From Bacilli bacterium (GTDB lineage: Bacteria > Bacillota_I > Bacilli_A > RF39 > UBA660): a stretch of DNA of 8,734 bases. The DNA lies in assembly GCA_028685445.1 (NCBI GenBank), contig JAQUDY010000038.1, positions 1 through 8,734 on the forward strand, in the 5' to 3' direction. A model generated the notes under the pieces. The model was not told the DNA's origin. It made no database searches and saw only the letters and a list, made by a program, of their open reading frames with translations. A program made the position numbers and the translations under genes. Positions 6,689 to 8,734 of the stretch are shown here, in pieces; within the stretch, counting starts at the first letter, position 1, and every line of letters begins with the position of its first letter.

Positions 6689-6708
6689 ATTATGCCTCCT
6701 TTATTTCT

Positions 6709-7800
6709 TTAAATTGGTTTTGTTTCAGTATTTTGTTCTGATGATCCTAATCCAAAAGTATCCGTAGGTAAATTTATACCCTGAATTCCTAAATAATCAA
6801 GCAAATTTTTAGTAGGATTTTTTAAAGAAAATCCTCCAATTAAAGATTTTTTATAAATTAAGTTTTTTCTGGCTACATTATTTTCATCAACATAGAACTC
6901 GCAAACTTCCATAATTTCTCTTTGAAATCTACCTAATTCTTTACTCATATAACCTTTAACATATACTCCTAGTTGTACATAACGATGAATCGATGCTAGA
7001 AATTGCTCTATATCTTGGTTACCTTCAAGAAGTGAATACATACGCATTGGAATGCTTTCAGCTTTATCAGAGTGGATTGTTGACAATATATTATGACCTG
7101 AAGAAATAGAGTTTCGAACGGCCATAACTGCTTCTGCAGATCGAACTTCGGATAATAGAATCCATCTTGGATTCTGTCTCATACAAGTGACAAGAACATC
7201 GGAATATGATGCAATGTTATTTGTCTTCATTGCTACTATATCACGATGAGGAAAAATCCTATCTAAGTGTAATTCAAGGGTATCCTCAATAGTAATTATT
7301 TTTTCATTTTCTTTTGTATGACTAGCAAGATATTTTACAAGTTCTGTTTTTCCAGAACCTGTCTCGCCACTGACAATAATGTTACAATGACCTTCTACGC
7401 ATTTTATTAAAAAGTCATGAACTTGAAGAATACAATATTGTTCATCAAGTAATTTTTGCTTATTAAGTCTAATTTTTGCTGGTGTTTTACGAATAACACA
7501 AGCAACGCCGTTAGTTGCTATTGAGTCATGAACAAAGTTAAGTCGTAACTCAGCACTTTCAGCATCTAAAAAAGGATGGGCCATATTGAATGTTTTTCCC
7601 ATAACATTTGAACATTGAAAAGCTAACTTTTCCATTAAAATATTATTTATTTCAGGTCTCTCAATTTTATAAACACCTTTATCTAGGGTTTTAAGCCAGA
7701 TTTGACCACCATTACTGTATGAAATGTCAGTAATATTATCATCTGTTAAAAATTCATTTAAAGGCCCAAAATCTAATTGTGAAAATATTGCATCATTCAT
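6709..7800 (-). CDS. cpaF: CpaF/TadA-family pilus assembly ATPase
   Basis: This is the hexameric secretion ATPase that powers Tad pilus assembly at the inner face of the membrane (363 aa). Residues 1-110 form the N-terminal domain that precedes the RecA-like core in this family. Walker A GETGSGKT is at 145-152, the Asp box TIEDTLEL at 170-177, Walker B WILLSEVRSAEA at 213-224 with catalytic E218, and the His box GHNILSTIHSD at 235-245. All are intact. Where relatives have GEVRG it has SEVRS, a mild variation. The last 35 residues are a low-complexity polar tail. Spacing is 29 bp from the cpaB stop. AAAAGGG lies 8 nt before the ATG. Confidence 0.95.
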   Translation of the reverse strand: MNDAIFSQLDFGPLNEFLTDDNITDISYSNGGQIWLKTLDKGVYKIERPEINNILMEKLAFQCSNVMGKTFNMAHPFLDAESAELRLNFVHDSIATNGVACVIRKTPAKIRLNKQKLLDEQYCILQVHDFLIKCVEGHCNIIVSGETGSGKTELVKYLASHTKENEKIITIEDTLELHLDRIFPHRDIVAMKTNNIASYSDVLVTCMRQNPRWILLSEVRSAEAVMAVRNSISSGHNILSTIHSDKAESIPMRMYSLLEGNQDIEQFLASIHRYVQLGVYVKGYMSKELGRFQREIMEVCEFYVDENNVARKNLIYKKSLIGGFSLKNPTKNLLDYLGIQGINLPTDTFGLGSSEQNTETKPI

Positions 7801-7829
7801 TTTGTCATCCCTTTTTTTCTTTAAATTAA

Positions 7830-8639
7830 TTAATCTGTAATTGTTACATCTGTTCCTTCATTTTGTCTAGCATCTATCGCTTTTGCATTTATAAAAGCTC
7901 TTATTTCTTCACTTGTTATTTGTGTATCTCCAGGTTTGTCAGTATAGTTTTTATTTCTTGGTACTGGAACTATTTCAATTGAATTAGTTCTAATGTATCC
8001 AGCTTTTCTTAAAAGTAAAAAATATTCATCTTTAACTGCAAATAATAATTCTGCTGGAACATGATTAGAAGATGAAGAAAAGACATGATGACCTGTTGAG
8101 TCTTTAACTGCTAATACTTTTATACTCTCAATAAATTTACCAAAGATAATATAATTATTATCATCTACTGCTTTAAAATATAAATCAATAAAATCATTAG
8201 GCATTATAGAGTTTCCATAGGTACTATGCATATCGACTTTTAAACTATAAACAGTATAGTTTTCAGGTATATCTTTAATAATGGAGTTAGGTAATTCTTC
8301 TGAAGTCATAAGTTGTGGTCTATAAAATAAACTTCCTTCTGGGATAGTAGTATCATATTTAACGTATTTTCCTACCACTTCTATATGAGAAGTTATTAAA
8401 CTAGAGGTTGTTTCAACCATACTTTTTGAAACAGCTATTGACCCTACCATATCTGCTGTTATTTCTGTATTACCAGCTATACTCATTTTAGCATAAGGTA
8501 TTCTTTGAGGCTTAACAGCTTCACCTACTCGCCAATTATAACCTAAATATAAAACTGCTATTCCTGCTAGTACCCCAATAATTGTTACAGTGTTTTTATT
8601 ACCTAAAAACCTTTTTATTCATATGCCAATATTTCCCAT
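7830..8639 (-). CDS. cpaB: CpaB/RcpC-like pilus assembly protein (SAF domain) with an in-frame TGA at codon 7
   Basis: This is a membrane-anchored periplasmic/extracellular-side assembly factor of the Tad pilus. The stop-free frame begins only at ATG 8486 (218 aa), but that start has no good ribosome site and cuts into the SAF domain. In the same frame upstream, ATG 8639 sits 7 nt after AGGAGG and encodes MGNIGI, then TGA (8621-8619), then a basic stretch (KRF), a membrane span (residues 18-34) and the SAF entry at about 46. There is no other ATG, GTG or TTG between the TGA and M52. Full length would be 269 aa. SAF/CpaB features include YAKMSIAGNTEITADM (49-64), an NSIMPNDFIDLYF segment and a KVLAVKD strand. 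The TGA could be a Trp codon, a nonsense mutation that silences the gene, or a sequencing error. Codon 36 of the same gene is TGG. Family call good; status of the N-terminus open. Confidence 0.8.
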
Positions 8640-8646
8640 TTTTATT

Positions 8647-8652
8647 CCTCCT
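8647..8652 (-). promoter_or_regulatory. AGGAGG ribosome binding site fixing the cpaB start at 8639
   Basis: A perfect AGGAGG lies 7 nt before ATG 8639. Its first two bases are part of the TAG stop of the gene before, so translation of the two genes is probably coupled. No comparable site lies before ATG 8486. This is the main reason for placing the start upstream of the in-frame TGA. Confidence 0.8.
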
Positions 8653-8734
8653 ATTTGTCATATGTTTCAATTATTGCATCAATTCGGTTTACTACACCAA
8701 TTTGATCGACATCACCCATCACAGCATATTGATC
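8651..8734 (-). CDS. C-terminal tail of an unidentified gene upstream of cpaB (partial)
   Basis: The last 27 codons of a gene that begins beyond the right edge end at TAG (8653-8651). The visible sequence includes GDVDQIGVVNRIDAIIETYD, a polar amphipathic tail. Only 11 bp separate its stop from the cpaB ATG, and the stop is embedded in the cpaB ribosome site, so it belongs to the same operon. A pilin-like or TadE-type protein would be a common neighbour, but the tail alone does not show the family. Confidence 0.55.
   Translation of the reverse strand, partial: DQYAVMGDVDQIGVVNRIDAIIETYDK

Noticed and set aside
8619..8621. Selenocysteine at the in-frame TGA of cpaB
   Set aside because: No redox function is expected at this N-terminal position in CpaB, and I see no convincing SECIS-like hairpin just after it. 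Trp or a nonsense mutation fits better.
8600..8628. Alternative ATG in another frame before cpaB (reading MNKK) with a frameshift
   Set aside because: It stops after seven codons and lacks a ribosome site. It would need a one-base error to join cpaB, while the AGGAGG points to ATG 8639.

Overview
The DNA is very AT-rich, coding runs almost edge to edge, and every complete gene lies on the minus strand and ends in TAA. Strong AGGAGG-type ribosome binding sites, Lys/Asn/Ile-rich proteins and a Tad-type pilus cluster suggest a low-GC Firmicutes relative, perhaps an uncultivated Bacilli or Mollicutes-like gut lineage. That placement is inferred from composition and gene types only. No rRNA or tRNA is present to settle it.

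Transcription runs from right to left. Right block (8734 to 5004): the tail of an unidentified gene, then cpaB, cpaF, tadB and tadC. These are the base-building and motor genes of a Tad/Flp (type IVc) pilus, packed with 1-nt overlaps or short gaps. The cpaB gene is the oddity. Its natural start (ATG at 8639, behind a perfect AGGAGG) restores the N-terminal membrane anchor, but its seventh codon is an in-frame TGA where Trp would fit.

Middle block (5003 to 4485): about 520 bp without a protein gene. It holds a cluster of inverted repeats (one a perfect 12-bp stem), then a candidate structured small RNA of about 190 nt with its own promoter-like sequence and a good intrinsic terminator on the minus strand, then the promoter of the next operon. 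G-U pairs in two of the RNA helices would be A-C mismatches on the other strand, which supports minus-strand transcription.

Left block (4484 to 1): a four-gene operon. In order it encodes an unrecognised 377-aa protein, a membrane-anchored McrB/MoxR-like AAA+ ATPase, a protein resembling DUF2357 (the family found in McrC-type partners) but with no visible nuclease, and a membrane protein that runs off the left edge. The last has an N-terminal cytoplasmic part, one membrane span and an exported tail of 12-residue Asp-rich repeats of the calcium-binding DxDxDGxxD type. Together they look like an AAA+ machine held at the membrane and linked to a surface calcium-repeat protein. This is the best candidate for an undescribed system. 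A role in defence, envelope remodelling or surface display cannot be decided from the sequence.
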